From Bacteroidia bacterium (GTDB lineage Bacteria > Bacteroidota > Bacteroidia > Cytophagales > JAAEPT01), in NCBI GenBank assembly GCA_030431525.1, contig JAUIJC010000019.1:1-64000 (forward strand): a stretch of DNA of 64,000 bases. The letters are read 5' to 3'. The translations under genes were made by a program, and so were the position numbers. Within the stretch, counting starts at the first letter, position 1. Each line of letters begins with the position of its first letter. Below are positions 8,723 through 17,236 of the stretch, in pieces. Under the pieces are notes generated by a model that saw nothing but the letters and a program-made list of their open reading frames with translations, had not been told where the DNA came from and ran no database searches.

Positions 8723-9589
8723 ATGACTTTTACTGGAAAAGCTGAAGAGTTCTTACTCCTTGACCAACTTTCTCAAGGCAATGCGGAGGATTTATTGTCC
8801 GACAAAAAGCCCAGCACACTTACCTTAATTTGGTTTACACAGGACTGCTCAGGAGTGGTGATCGATGGGGAGTCTCATTGCTTCGGGAAAAACACCATTA
8901 TCTGCCTCACTGAATTTCACCAAATGGCATTGGGCGACATCAAAACCGCCCGAATTATTCGTTTTAATCGCCCTTTCTACTGCATTCTTGACCACGATAG
9001 CGAGGTAGGATGCAAAGGGGCGCTATTTTTTGGAGCCTCTCAGCTACCCATCATCACCATCCCCGAAGAGGCCCAAGACAAATTCGAAACTGTCTGGAAA
9101 ATGTTCTGGATGGAAATGGAATCCGAGGATGCCCTTCAGTTGGAAATGCTCCAAATGATGCTGAAGCGAATCCTCATCCTCTGCACTCGCCTCTACAAAG
9201 AACAGCATCACTTCACCGCGCTTGAAAACCCACAGGCGGACATCGTTCGCGAATTCAACTTTTTGGTGGAAAAGCATTTCAAAACGAAGCATACCGTAGC
9301 CGAGTATGCCGACCTCTTAAACAAATCACCGAAAACCATTTCCAACCTCTTCGCCAAGCTCGGCCAAAAGACGCCCCTCCAATACATCCAAGAAAGAAGG
9401 GCCTTGGAGGCACGTCGAATGTTGGGCTACAGTGACCAACACATCAAGGAAATCGCCTATGCCTTAGGCCATGAAGACCAACAGAGTTTCAGTCGCTTTT
9501 TCAAGAAAATGGAGGGGCTATCGCCGAGCGATTACCGCGAAAAAATCCAAATGGGAAAAATTGCCACCTCTTCGGGAAAATCGGCCTAA
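8723..9589 (+). CDS. AraC family transcriptional regulator
   Basis: 288 residues. The N-terminal half (about 1-150) is a cupin-like sensing region (FHQMALGDIKTARIIRFNRPFYCIL). The C-terminal 100 residues hold the two helix-turn-helix motifs of AraC proteins: TVAEYADLLNKSPKTISNLFAKLG and IKEIAYALGHEDQQSFSRFFKKMEGLSPSDYR. It is followed in the same direction by the AhpD-like and second OsmC genes, which are its most likely targets (inference from position). Similar AraC-carboxymuconolactone decarboxylase-OsmC clusters are known in Bacteroidota. Confidence 0.92.
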   Translation: MTFTGKAEEFLLLDQLSQGNAEDLLSDKKPSTLTLIWFTQDCSGVVIDGESHCFGKNTIICLTEFHQMALGDIKTARIIRFNRPFYCILDHDSEVGCKGALFFGASQLPIITIPEEAQDKFETVWKMFWMEMESEDALQLEMLQMMLKRILILCTRLYKEQHHFTALENPQADIVREFNFLVEKHFKTKHTVAEYADLLNKSPKTISNLFAKLGQKTPLQYIQERRALEARRMLGYSDQHIKEIAYALGHEDQQSFSRFFKKMEGLSPSDYREKIQMGKIATSSGKSA

Positions 9590-9610
9590 CGGATTGCCTG
9601 CCTCATCCCC

Positions 9611-9618
9611 CACCTTTG
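9611..9618 (+). promoter_or_regulatory. Possible -7 box for the AhpD-like gene
   Basis: CACCTTTG matches TAnnTTTG at seven of eight positions, 38 bases before the start codon at 9656. No convincing -33 TTTG lies at the right distance, which would fit a promoter needing an activator such as the adjacent AraC protein. Confidence 0.4.
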
Positions 9619-9655
9619 TATTGTTAGTTTATTAATCACCCAAAACAACAATACC

Positions 9656-10204
9656 ATGGCTACTTTCAGCATCCCAACCAAAGACCAAGTTACCACCGCC
9701 AACCAAGCGATTTTTGACCAATTGGAAGAAAAGGTGGGCTTCGTACCAAACCTCTACGCCTATTACGCAAAGGGCGACTCGGCATTGGGTGACTACCTGA
9801 CCTTCCAGAACCGTGAATCAAGCCTGAAAGGCAAAGAAAAGGAATTGGTCAACTTGGTCACCAGCCAATACAGTGACTGCCGTTACTGCCTATCGGCCCA
9901 CACGGCAATGGGCAAAATGAATGGTTTCTCGGACGAACAAATCCTTGAAATTCGTCAAGGAAGGGCTTCCTTCGACAGCAAGCTCGACGCCTTGGCAAAA
10001 CTCACGCTAAACATCTTGGAACATGGCGGTAAGGCTGATGCCCATGTGGTAGATGAATTCTTTACCGCTGGCTATTCCGAGAAAAACTTAGTGGACTTGA
10101 ACATTGCCATCGGCACAAAAATCATCAGCAACTTCATCCACAACCTGACAGATTTGCCTGTTGATTTTCCTGAGGCCCCTGCTCTCCAAAAAGAGACCGC
10201 CTAA
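9656..10204 (+). CDS. Carboxymuconolactone decarboxylase/AhpD-like peroxidase family protein
   Basis: 182 residues. CRYCLSAHTAMGK is the CxxC...H redox motif of AhpD-like members, which supply reducing power for peroxide reduction. The helical fold and length match this group. It sits between the AraC regulator and the second OsmC gene. The three genes together look like a small regulated peroxide/electrophile detoxification unit (inference). The actual substrate is unknown. Confidence 0.88.
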   Translation: MATFSIPTKDQVTTANQAIFDQLEEKVGFVPNLYAYYAKGDSALGDYLTFQNRESSLKGKEKELVNLVTSQYSDCRYCLSAHTAMGKMNGFSDEQILEIRQGRASFDSKLDALAKLTLNILEHGGKADAHVVDEFFTAGYSEKNLVDLNIAIGTKIISNFIHNLTDLPVDFPEAPALQKETA

Positions 10205-10284
10205 CGATTCTGAAAACGCCCGAATCAGCACGTACTGATTTGGGCTCCTTTCCACTCATTATATCTCAAAAAAATCTTTCAGTT

Positions 10285-10710
10285 ATGGCTACAGAAATCA
10301 GCATTAAGAACTTACCGCAAGGCTATCAATCCATCATCAGCAATGGAAAACACTCCATTTTGGGAGATGAACCCATAAAAAGTAAGGGAACCGACTTGGG
10401 CTTCTCTCCCCCAGAGTTGGTATTGGCTGGCATCGCCATGTGTAAAGTTGCGACCGTCAGGTATATCGCCCGAAAAAATGAGTGGGACCTGCGAGATGTG
10501 GATGCCAAGCTTTCTCAAGAGGTCAAAAGAGGGAAGGACGGAAAACTCAGCACGCACATCAAAGTGAGCATGAGCATTGAGGGCGACCTTACGGAAGACC
10601 AGCGGGAAGAACTCCTAAAACAGGCTGATAACTGTTATGTCCATCGCATGATTGAAGGTGATTGGGAAATCGAAACCGCTACCGAAGAACCTGTACTTGC
10701 CGAGATCTAA
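10285..10710 (+). CDS. OsmC family protein (copy 2)
   Basis: 141 residues from the ATG at 10285 (MATEISIKNLP), which aligns exactly with the start of copy 1; an upstream ATG at 10240 gives an unconvincing extension. The redox cysteines lie in LAGIAMCKVAT and QADNCYVHRM. Near-identical layout with 8184-8624 marks a tandem duplication split by the AraC and AhpD-like genes. A strong terminator follows. Confidence 0.9.
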   Translation: MATEISIKNLPQGYQSIISNGKHSILGDEPIKSKGTDLGFSPPELVLAGIAMCKVATVRYIARKNEWDLRDVDAKLSQEVKRGKDGKLSTHIKVSMSIEGDLTEDQREELLKQADNCYVHRMIEGDWEIETATEEPVLAEI

Positions 10711-10736
10711 TCATTTCTTGGTGATTATAAAAAACA

Positions 10737-10772
10737 AGGCTGTCTCTGGATTTGAGACAGCCTCCTTTTTTT
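10737..10772 (+). terminator. Rho-independent terminator after osmC copy 2
   Basis: Perfect 10-base stem AGGCTGTCTC/GAGACAGCCT with a 7-base loop, then a run of seven T. Confidence 0.9.
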
Positions 10773-10801
10773 GCTTATGTACTAAGCTTAGAACAAGACA
10801 T

Positions 10802-10835
10802 AAAAAAACAGGACTTCCCTTTCGGAAAGTCCTGT
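10802..10835 (-). terminator. Rho-independent terminator after superoxide dismutase
   Basis: Read on the minus strand: stem CAGGACTT/AAGTCCTG with inner CC/GG pairs, followed by seven T (A-run at 10802-10808 on the plus strand). Confidence 0.85.
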
Positions 10836-10862
10836 CATCCAATAAATCCTTAAATCAAGGCC

Positions 10863-11471
10863 TTATTTGGCAGAAGCGAAGTTTTTAGAAACCTCCTCCC
10901 AGTTGATGATGTTCCAGAATGCGTTAACGTAATCTGGACGACGGTTTTGGTAGTGCAAGTAGTAAGCGTGCTCCCAAACGTCAAGACCGAGGATAGGCGT
11001 ACCTTTTACCTCAGCGATGTCCATCAATGGGTTGTCTTGGTTTGGTGAAGAAGTAACCGCGAGGCTACCGTCACCTTTTACAATCAACCAAGCCCAGCCA
11101 GAACCGAAGCGAGTAGCAGCGGCGTTGTTGAACTCTTGCTGGAAAGCTTCGAAAGAACCGAAAGCTTGGTCGATAGCAGCAGCAAGGTCACCAGAAGGCT
11201 TGCCACCACCATTTGGAGAAAGGATTGTCCAGAACAAGTTGTGGTTGAAGTAACCACCACCATTGTTACGAACAGCAGCGCCAGCAGCACCGGCACCTTT
11301 AATGATTTCTTCGATAGACTTACCTTCCAAGGCAGTACCAGCGATAGCATCATTCAACTTGCTAGTATAAGCAGCGTGGTGCTTGTCGTGGTGGATCTCC
11401 ATCGTCATTTTGTCGAAGTGAGGCTCCAAGGCGTCAGCAGCGTAAGGCAAAGCAGGCAATTCAAAGGCCAT
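10863..11471 (-). CDS. Superoxide dismutase (Fe or Mn)
   Basis: Converts superoxide to oxygen and hydrogen peroxide in the cytosol. 202 residues from [11 protein letters not shown]; the open frame extends to 11516 but that stretch has no homology. Family motifs: [12 protein letters not shown] (first metal His), NHNLFWTIL (second His), GSGWAWL, and [19 protein letters not shown] with the Asp and His ligands. Whether iron or manganese is used cannot be settled by eye. Likely monocistronic, with its own terminator downstream and a textbook Bacteroidota promoter upstream. Confidence 0.96.
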   Translation of the reverse strand: MAFELPALPYAADALEPHFDKMTMEIHHDKHHAAYTSKLNDAIAGTALEGKSIEEIIKGAGAAGAAVRNNGGGYFNHNLFWTILSPNGGGKPSGDLAAAIDQAFGSFEAFQQEFNNAAATRFGSGWAWLIVKGDGSLAVTSSPNQDNPLMDIAEVKGTPILGLDVWEHAYYLHYQNRRPDYVNAFWNIINWEEVSKNFASAK

Positions 11472-11531
11472 GTCTAAAGCAATTTTAAAGTGAATTTTTA
11501 ACAGAAAAGGAACCACGAGTGGGCTCTAATC

Positions 11532-11563
11532 CAAAATTAGCCTTTGATAGTTCTTAACAAAGG
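11532..11563 (-). promoter_or_regulatory. Promoter of the superoxide dismutase gene
   Basis: On the minus strand TAATTTTG (11539-11532) is a perfect TAnnTTTG -7 box. TTTG at 11561-11558 is the -33 element, 18 bases upstream. The -33 element is embedded in a dyad, CCTTTG...CAAAGG (11541-11563), that could be a regulator site (inference). Confidence 0.7.
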
Positions 11564-11572
11564 AAACCAAGC

Positions 11573-11624
11573 AAAAAAGCGGGATGCAGACCTGACATGT
11601 ATCAGGTTTGCATCCCGCTTTTTT
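11573..11624 (-). terminator. Terminator after tadA
   Basis: Long stem AGCGGGATGCA...TGCATCCCGCT with inner GACCTGA/TCAGGT pairing, flanked by A6 and T6, so it could terminate in both directions. It lies between the tadA stop and the sod promoter. Confidence 0.85.
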
Positions 11625-11643
11625 GAATCAAAACACTACTAAA

Positions 11644-12081
11644 TCACTGCCTCAAGCCTTGAAAAAACTCTTTCAGTAATGCCGAACACTCCCCTTCCAT
11701 TACACCTGTTACAATCTCCGTTTTAGGATGCAACACGTTGTCCTGCAGTCGGAAACAACCACGCTTCGGATCAGGAGCTCCTACTACCAAGCGCCCAAGT
11801 TGCGCCCAAGACAAGGCTCCAGCACACATCACGCAAGGCTCCAAGGTTACATAAAGGGTACACTCATCAAGATACTTTCCTCCCAAATTATTGGCAGCAG
11901 CCGTAAGGGCAAGCATCTCGGCATGGGCGCTCACGTCATTCAAACGCTCCGTTTGGTTGTGCGCACGTGCAATCACTCGATTACGACACACCACCACAGC
12001 ACCCACAGGAATCTCCTCCTCTTCAAATGCATAAGAGGCCTCCTTCAAGGCCTCCCGCATGAAATATTCGTCAGTGAACAT
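11644..12081 (-). CDS. tadA: tRNA-specific adenosine deaminase
   Basis: Deaminates adenosine 34 of tRNA-Arg(ACG) to inosine in the wobble position. 145 residues from MFTDEYFMREAL. The open frame continues upstream to 12216, but that part is translation of repeat family C, so 12081 is the right start. Zinc deaminase motifs: HAEM (His ligand and catalytic Glu) and PCVMC (two Cys ligands). GAPDPKRGC matches TadA rather than cytidine deaminase. Same strand as the upstream secreted protein gene, separated by the repeat. Confidence 0.93.
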   Translation of the reverse strand: MFTDEYFMREALKEASYAFEEEEIPVGAVVVCRNRVIARAHNQTERLNDVSAHAEMLALTAAANNLGGKYLDECTLYVTLEPCVMCAGALSWAQLGRLVVGAPDPKRGCFRLQDNVLHPKTEIVTGVMEGECSALLKEFFQGLRQ

Positions 12082-12089
12082 AGAATATA

Positions 12090-12171
12090 TAGTGTTGAAG
12101 TGCTCGGGTGTTGAAGTGTTGGAATGTAACTGCAATACTTCAACACCCGAGCACTTCAACACTCCAATACT
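12090..12171. repeat. Repeat family C: perfect 27-base inverted repeat
   Basis: The arms 12091-12117 and 12137-12163 are exact complements (core GTTGAAGTGCTCGGGTGTTG). The loop is about 19 bases. Each arm also contains the direct repeat GTTGAAGTG. It fills the gap between the tadA start and the stop codon of the next gene and ends against that stop. Confidence 0.9.
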
Positions 12172-12788
12172 TAAAGCTGAACCGACTCCATCATCTGCTG
12201 GGCAGCAACCTGCCACTCACGCTTCTGGTCCAATGGACATGAGAAATTGATGGAATAGGAGCTATTGCCCTTGTAGCCGTAAAGCATATAGATATAGCGG
12301 TAGCTCACGATTTTCTCACCCTTGCTATTCTCTCCAGCAAGCTTGGCCTCCATTTCAAACACGATAAACTGGTTTCCATTAATGGTGGTCACTTCATCAC
12401 GAAGGAAGCGGACATTTTCGAAATAAGTCTCGAAAGAAGCCTTTTTGAACTTGCGCTCGGTTTCCAAGTCACGCTGGGTGCCCATCTGCTTCTCCACCTC
12501 CAATTTCTTGTTGCTTCGGGACTTGCTACCCGGCTCCACAGTTTCTTGAATGCTCAAGGTGATGGACTCATCATCATTAGCGAACAAGGCCAACGGCTCG
12601 GCCCTATTCATAAACTGCCCCAAAGGATTTTCAGAGGCTGGTTGCTCCTTGTCGGCGTTCAAATGGCGAAAAGACTTCGGCACAAGCATCTTAATCTTGC
12701 CGTCGATGCTCTTCTTTTTCAAAGCAACATCCTGAGCGGTGAAGGCGAATAGGCCCAAAAGGGCAAAAACAAAGAGTAACTTTTTCAT
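12171..12788 (-). CDS. Exported protein of unknown function
   Basis: 205 residues with a signal peptide (MKKLLFVFALLGLFAFTAQ). The mature part is a mixed alpha/beta domain with strands such as FIVFEMEAKL and YRYIYMLYGYKGNSSYSINFSCP and the ending WQVAAQQMMESVQL. This layout resembles small PsbP/Mog1-like periplasmic domains, but that is only an impression. Same strand as tadA, divergent from aspS. Confidence 0.75.
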   Translation of the reverse strand: MKKLLFVFALLGLFAFTAQDVALKKKSIDGKIKMLVPKSFRHLNADKEQPASENPLGQFMNRAEPLALFANDDESITLSIQETVEPGSKSRSNKKLEVEKQMGTQRDLETERKFKKASFETYFENVRFLRDEVTTINGNQFIVFEMEAKLAGENSKGEKIVSYRYIYMLYGYKGNSSYSINFSCPLDQKREWQVAAQQMMESVQL

Positions 12789-12851
12789 ACAAACACGAGT
12801 TGGAGGCTTTCTACTTTCTTATTGCCGAGGCGAATTGGTAATTTGCGCGTT

Positions 12852-12934
12852 ACTTGTATCAAGTAGCAAGAAGCCAGTATCAAGATTCGCATATTGGTCG
12901 ATCATCTTGTGTCTTGATACTGGAGTCTTGAATC
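12852..12934. repeat. Repeat family B, copy 1
   Basis: TATCAAGTAGCAAG and CCAGTATCAAGA on the left face GTCTTGATACTGGAGTCTTG on the right. Other copies are at 14769-14837, 17162-17224 and 27412-27539. It lies between divergent genes, just before aspS. Confidence 0.75.
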
Positions 12935-12983
12935 CTTCTTCAAGACAATATTCTGCCAAAGAAAACAAAAATCGTAGACAATA

Positions 12984-14753
12984 ATGTTGCGCACGCATAC
13001 TTGTGGCGAATTACGCCTTTCAGACAAGGACAGTCAGGTAACACTTTGTGGCTGGGTTCAACGAGTACGGGATAAGGGCGCCATGGTGTGGATTGACCTC
13101 CGCGACCGCTATGGCATCACCCAATTGATGTTGGATAACTCCTCTGGAGAGGCCCTTTTGGAAACTGCCCGTTCCCTCGGACGCGAGTTCGTCATTGAGG
13201 CGAAGGGTAAGGTGATTGAGCGTGCTTCCAAAAACAACAAGATCCCTACGGGCGAGATTGAAATTTTTGTAGGCGAGTTGAATATCCTCAACCCTGCCAA
13301 ACTTCCTCCATTCCTTATCGAGGACGAAACTGACGGCGGTGATGACCTCCGCATGAAGTACCGCTACCTCGATTTGCGACGCAATCCAATACGCGAGGCA
13401 CTTCGCTTGCGCCACAAGGTAGCCCAGTCGGCACGCCGATTCTTGGACGAGCAGGACTTCATCGAGGTGGAAACCCCAGTATTGATCAAGTCCACGCCTG
13501 AGGGTGCCCGTGACTTCTTGGTTCCTTCCCGCATGAATCCGGGAGAGGTTTACGCCTTGCCACAGTCGCCACAAACCTTCAAACAATTGTTGATGGTTTC
13601 TGGTTTCGATCGCTACTACCAAATCGTAAAATGCTTCCGCGATGAAGACCTTCGCGCCGACCGTCAGCCTGAGTTCACTCAGATTGACTGCGAAATGTCC
13701 TTCATCGAGCAGGAAGACATCATCAATACTTTCGAAGGGCTCGTAAAGCGCATCTTCAAAGAAGTGAAAGGCGTGGACATGACCGAGGAATTCCCTCGCA
13801 TGGACTACGACACGGCCATGGCGCTTTATGGTAGCGACAAGCCAGACATTCGCTTCGGCATGACCTTCGTCGAATTGAACGACGTGGCTCAAAATAAAGG
13901 CTTCAAGGTCTTTGACGATGCTGAATTGGTAGTCGCTATCTGCGCCGAGGGTTGTGCAGATTACACTCGTAAGCAATTGGACGGCTTGACCAACTTTGTG
14001 AAGAAACCACAGATTGGCGCCAAAGGATTGGTTTATGTGAAGTGCAATGAGGACGGCTCCTTCAAGTCTTCTGTGGACAAATTCTATTCTCAAGAGGATT
14101 TGAAAGCATGGGCTGACAAGGCCAATGCGAAGCCGGGCGACTTGTTGTTGGTACTTTCTGGCGACAAGGACCACACCCGCAACTGCATGAACGAGTTGCG
14201 TTTGGAAATGGGCAACCAATTGGGCCTTCGCGACAAGGAGACTTTCGCTTGCCTTTGGGTGACCGACTTCCCGTTGCTCGAGTGGGATGAGGACAGCAAG
14301 CGTTACCACGCCATGCACCACCCGTTCACCTCACCGCACAAAGAGGACATTCCAAAATTGGATTCCGATCCGGGAGCTGTGCGCGCCAATGCCTATGACT
14401 TGGCCATCAACGGTGTCGAGGTTGGCGGTGGTTCCATCCGTATCCACGACAAATCCACGCAGGAATTGATGTTCAAGCACCTCGGATTTACTGATGAGGA
14501 GGCCAAAGAGCAGTTCGGTTTCTTGATGGAGGCCTTTGAGTTCGGTGCCCCACCACATGGCGGTATCGCCTTCGGCTTCGACCGTCTCTGCTCTTTGTTG
14601 GGCGGTTCGGACTCCATCCGTGACTTCATCGCCTTCCCGAAAAACAACTCCGGCCGTGACGTGATGATTGACGCGCCATCCAAGCCAAGCAAGGAACAGA
14701 TGAATGAGCTTAGCCTTGAGATAAAAGCCTTGAAATTGGAGGAGGCAAAATGA
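12984..14753 (+). CDS. aspS: Aspartyl-tRNA synthetase
   Basis: Charges tRNA-Asp (or tRNA-Asp and tRNA-Asn if non-discriminating). 589 residues, typical of bacterial AspRS. Order: N-terminal OB anticodon-binding domain ([22 protein letters not shown]), class II catalytic core with motif 2 ([18 protein letters not shown]), the bacterial GAD insertion domain in the middle, and motif 3 (GIAFGFDRL). The C-terminal [17 protein letters not shown] is characteristic. An overlapping 433-codon minus-strand frame is a codon-bias shadow. The downstream terminator is shared with the convergent gene. Confidence 0.98.
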   Translation: MLRTHTCGELRLSDKDSQVTLCGWVQRVRDKGAMVWIDLRDRYGITQLMLDNSSGEALLETARSLGREFVIEAKGKVIERASKNNKIPTGEIEIFVGELNILNPAKLPPFLIEDETDGGDDLRMKYRYLDLRRNPIREALRLRHKVAQSARRFLDEQDFIEVETPVLIKSTPEGARDFLVPSRMNPGEVYALPQSPQTFKQLLMVSGFDRYYQIVKCFRDEDLRADRQPEFTQIDCEMSFIEQEDIINTFEGLVKRIFKEVKGVDMTEEFPRMDYDTAMALYGSDKPDIRFGMTFVELNDVAQNKGFKVFDDAELVVAICAEGCADYTRKQLDGLTNFVKKPQIGAKGLVYVKCNEDGSFKSSVDKFYSQEDLKAWADKANAKPGDLLLVLSGDKDHTRNCMNELRLEMGNQLGLRDKETFACLWVTDFPLLEWDEDSKRYHAMHHPFTSPHKEDIPKLDSDPGAVRANAYDLAINGVEVGGGSIRIHDKSTQELMFKHLGFTDEEAKEQFGFLMEAFEFGAPPHGGIAFGFDRLCSLLGGSDSIRDFIAFPKNNSGRDVMIDAPSKPSKEQMNELSLEIKALKLEEAK

Positions 14754-14768
14754 TAGGTATAAAAGGAC

Positions 14769-14837
14769 GCCAGTATCAAGACACAGGACTTCCCCATGTA
14801 ACGGGGTCTTGATACTTGATACTGGCATCTTGATAAA
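14769..14837. repeat. Repeat family B, copy 2
   Basis: GCCAGTATCAAGAC (14769-14782) pairs with GTCTTGATACTTGATACTGG (14806-14825) around ACAGGACTTCC...CGGG. It directly follows the aspS stop, ahead of the terminator at 14857. Confidence 0.8.
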
Positions 14838-14856
14838 TTAATTGGCAAAACGCCAT

Positions 14857-14893
14857 AAAAAAAACCCGTGAGGATATCCTCACGGGTTTTTTG
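14857..14893. terminator. Bidirectional terminator between aspS and the STAS-like gene
   Basis: Perfect palindrome AACCCGTGAGGATATCCTCA CGGGTT (14863-14888) flanked by A-run and T-run, so it serves both convergent genes. Confidence 0.92.
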
Positions 14894-14911
14894 CCTCTAA
14901 GACTTTTCTTT

Positions 14912-15325
14912 TCAAGCGACCTCAAACTTGGCCAAATTCAAAGGCTTCACCTTTTTGAGCCAAGCAAGCGCCTCAACCTCGTCGTCGAACAAGCGGAATT
15001 CGGCCTCCGGCTGGTTATAGCCAAAGACAGATGCGCCATACATCCGGCTTACCGGACTGTCGACCAACAAAGCTACGGCCTCGTAGCTGTCCCTTGAAAA
15101 GTTCTCCTCGATTGCCTTCCTTGCTTCGAAGTCAATGACTTGAACATTGCGGATGTCCAAAAACAGCCCAACCTTACGCCCAGAACGCAAGCGTTCCCGA
15201 ACATTGTGGGCCTCCTGTGCATCCTCACCAGATATCCGTGCATCTGGCAACACCACAGAATAGATGATGCTTTCCCCTTCATCCATCCATATGGTATGCG
15301 TACGCGTGTGTGTGTGCTTTGACAT
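14912..15325 (-). CDS. STAS/SpoIIAA-like small protein
   Basis: 137 residues from MSKHTHTRTHTIW. The alternating pattern VGLFLDIRNVQVIDFEARKAIEENF ... VALLVDSPVSRMYGASVFGY ... FDDEVEALAWLKK resembles SpoIIAA-like/STAS-fold proteins found singly in Bacteroidota. Their function is unknown. The N terminus is rich in His-Thr repeats. A start at 15400 adds an unsupported extension. Confidence 0.65.
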   Translation of the reverse strand: MSKHTHTRTHTIWMDEGESIIYSVVLPDARISGEDAQEAHNVRERLRSGRKVGLFLDIRNVQVIDFEARKAIEENFSRDSYEAVALLVDSPVSRMYGASVFGYNQPEAEFRLFDDEVEALAWLKKVKPLNLAKFEVA

Positions 15326-15529
15326 AAAAACGAAAAGTGTGTACGATGGATAACTCAAAATTAACTCATTGGTACTGAAAAACAACACTTTACCAAACAC
15401 CTAAACTCGAAACTATCTTGAGGAAAAAGATTCCAAAATGACCAAACTGTCCTATTTCCCTCAAAAAGCTGATTTTAGTGAAAGTGAATTTAACTGGTAA
15501 CCCCATTTTTTTTACCAAACGGAACGACA

Positions 15530-16234
15530 ATGTTGTCCATAATCATCCCCACCCTTAATGAGGGTGCAACCTTAGATTATTTCCTAACCGAGCTAAAGGT
15601 TAACACTTCGTCAAACTTTTTTTTCGAGATCATTATTGCCGACGGTCATAGCCATGATGACACGCAGGCCATTGCCCAGCGCCATGGAGCCAAGCTCGTT
15701 CTAAGTACGCCGAGCCGAGCAATTCAGATGAACGCGGGTGCAAAAAAATCTGAGGGGGACATGCTTTTCTTTCTACATGCCGACAGCCTTCCTCCAAAAA
15801 ACTTTGACCAATTGATAAGAGAAAGCGGTGCAAAGACGGGTTGTTTCCAGCTCCAATTCGACCAAAGGCATCCTTTATTGGACTTTTCAGCTTGGTTCAC
15901 ACGCTTTCAAGGGGGATTGTTCAGAGGTGGAGACCAATCACTTTTTGTTGAGCGGGAATTATTTGAAAGGATTGGGGGATTTGACGAGAGTCATCGCATC
16001 ATGGAGGATATAGAGATCATCCAACGACTAAAAACGCAGACCTCATTTCGCATCCTTCCCCAAAAAGTGGTGACTTCGGCCAGAAAATACGAACGCAATG
16101 GCTACTTCCGCCTGCAGTTCCTTTTCGGATGCATCCATCTGCTCTACCGTTTGGGAAGTTCCCAGCAACAACTCGTCGACTTTTACCGCAGACACATCGA
16201 TAAAACAGAAAATTTCACCGAAGATGTAAACTGA
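15530..16234 (+). CDS. Family 2 glycosyltransferase (TIGR04283-like)
   Basis: 234 residues. The GT-A fold begins MLSIIIPTLNEGATL; IIADGHSHDDT and the metal-binding FFLHADSLPP are seen, followed by GGDQSLFVERELFERIGGFDE. This is the TIGR04283 subgroup, some members of which are tied to arsenosugar biosynthesis; nothing nearby supports that role here. The C-terminal part (FLFGCIHLLYRLG) may associate with the membrane. Length matches the subgroup. Confidence 0.88.
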   Translation: MLSIIIPTLNEGATLDYFLTELKVNTSSNFFFEIIIADGHSHDDTQAIAQRHGAKLVLSTPSRAIQMNAGAKKSEGDMLFFLHADSLPPKNFDQLIRESGAKTGCFQLQFDQRHPLLDFSAWFTRFQGGLFRGGDQSLFVERELFERIGGFDESHRIMEDIEIIQRLKTQTSFRILPQKVVTSARKYERNGYFRLQFLFGCIHLLYRLGSSQQQLVDFYRRHIDKTENFTEDVN

Positions 16235-16310
16235 GGCCAACGGTTTTTTTGTTTATGAAGTAGAGGCGCTATCCACCCAGCCCATTTTGTATCACTAAAG
16301 ACTTACCACT

Positions 16311-16580
16311 ATGGAATTTAATCTGTTTCGCATATTGTTCCCAAATGGTTGGGGAGTCCAACAACATGGCGAAGAAATCCGTCAGCTATTTCGGGATCGT
16401 CAAATGGATGTGAACAACAATCTTAAGAAGAAGTCATTTATCGAGGCGTTTGCCGATCGATATATTAACGGAGTCCGATTGCGTTGCGAGGCAGACGAGT
16501 TTCACCGTTATTACCCAAACCCTTGGACACCTAACAAGATTGACCCAGATATTCACAACGAGCTGAAAAGCCCAGAGTAA
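16311..16580 (+). CDS. Small hypothetical protein
   Basis: 89 residues, polar and basic in the middle (FRDRQMDVNNNLKKKSFIEAF), no export signal or known motif. It has a clean ATG with a free upstream stretch and ends just before the convergent DUF1802 gene. Family not recognised. Confidence 0.5.
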   Translation: MEFNLFRILFPNGWGVQQHGEEIRQLFRDRQMDVNNNLKKKSFIEAFADRYINGVRLRCEADEFHRYYPNPWTPNKIDPDIHNELKSPE

Positions 16581-16605
16581 TCCGTTTGGCGTCTTGGGAC
16601 GAAGG

Positions 16606-17148
16606 CTATTGGAGCGCCTCCTTTATGGCGTTTCGCAAACCTTCAAAAGCATCATCCTCCATGGCAGGAATTCCGTCAAGGGGGATGCTTTCTTGTGTCT
16701 CTATCCAAGAGCGACACCCGCCGTACTCTGGCAATACCTCCATCAAAAAGGGTTTTTTCAGGCGATATGCCCGAAGGAGTAAACAGTGGACACCGCCTTG
16801 TTGCCAACGCTCAAAACGCTCTTTGACCACGGGTTCTTTCCACACATGGAACTTGTCCAAGGCCTGCACCTTCTCCCATGAGTCCACCATAAAGGCATCC
16901 TCCAAAGTGGCGAAATAACGCATTTCCACCTCATGAGGACCTTTCCAGCCGTCATCCTCACGGCTTTCGGCCAACCAGTCGTCCTTTACCAGATTCTCCT
17001 GTTCATGGAACTGGGTCGGGAACAGTAAAAACTTTTTGAACTGAAGGGTAAAATCCTCGGAAATCCCCCCTTTCCTCAGAACGACAACCTGCTTTCCTGT
17101 CCCTAAGGCCTCAACAACTTTCGCCCATTCTTTGAATGCTGGAACCAT
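16606..17148 (-). CDS. DUF1802 family protein
   Basis: 180 residues from MVPAFKEWAKVVEALG. The signature KQVVVLRKGGISEDF ... KKFLLFPTQFHEQ matches DUF1802, a conserved family of unknown function found in cyanobacteria, Firmicutes and Bacteroidota. I chose 17148 because the upstream ATG at 17169 lies at the edge of repeat family B. Same strand as the DUF3050 and bshA genes. Confidence 0.8.
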   Translation of the reverse strand: MVPAFKEWAKVVEALGTGKQVVVLRKGGISEDFTLQFKKFLLFPTQFHEQENLVKDDWLAESREDDGWKGPHEVEMRYFATLEDAFMVDSWEKVQALDKFHVWKEPVVKERFERWQQGGVHCLLLRAYRLKKPFLMEVLPEYGGCRSWIETQESIPLDGIPAMEDDAFEGLRNAIKEALQ

Positions 17149-17161
17149 ATTTTTGAAAATG

Positions 17162-17224
17162 GGTATCAAGTATCAAGACACCAGACTGCTCTCTGCTCTT
17201 GTGTCTTGATACCTGATACTTGTG
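17162..17224. repeat. Repeat family B, copy 3
   Basis: TATCAAGTATCAAGACAC (17164-17181) pairs with GTGTCTTGATACCTGATACTT (17201-17221) around AGACTGCTCTCTGCTC. It sits between two same-strand genes. Confidence 0.8.
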
Positions 17225-17236
17225 TCCAAAATCGAA

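Noticed and set aside
13020-14321. 433-codon open frame on the minus strand within aspS
   Set aside because: Exact antisense of a well-conserved aspartyl-tRNA synthetase; low-complexity His/Val/Leu-rich translation typical of a codon-bias shadow.
15530-16234. Arsenosugar biosynthesis role for the glycosyltransferase
   Set aside because: The family name suggests it, but no arsenic methyltransferase or radical-SAM partner gene is in the window.
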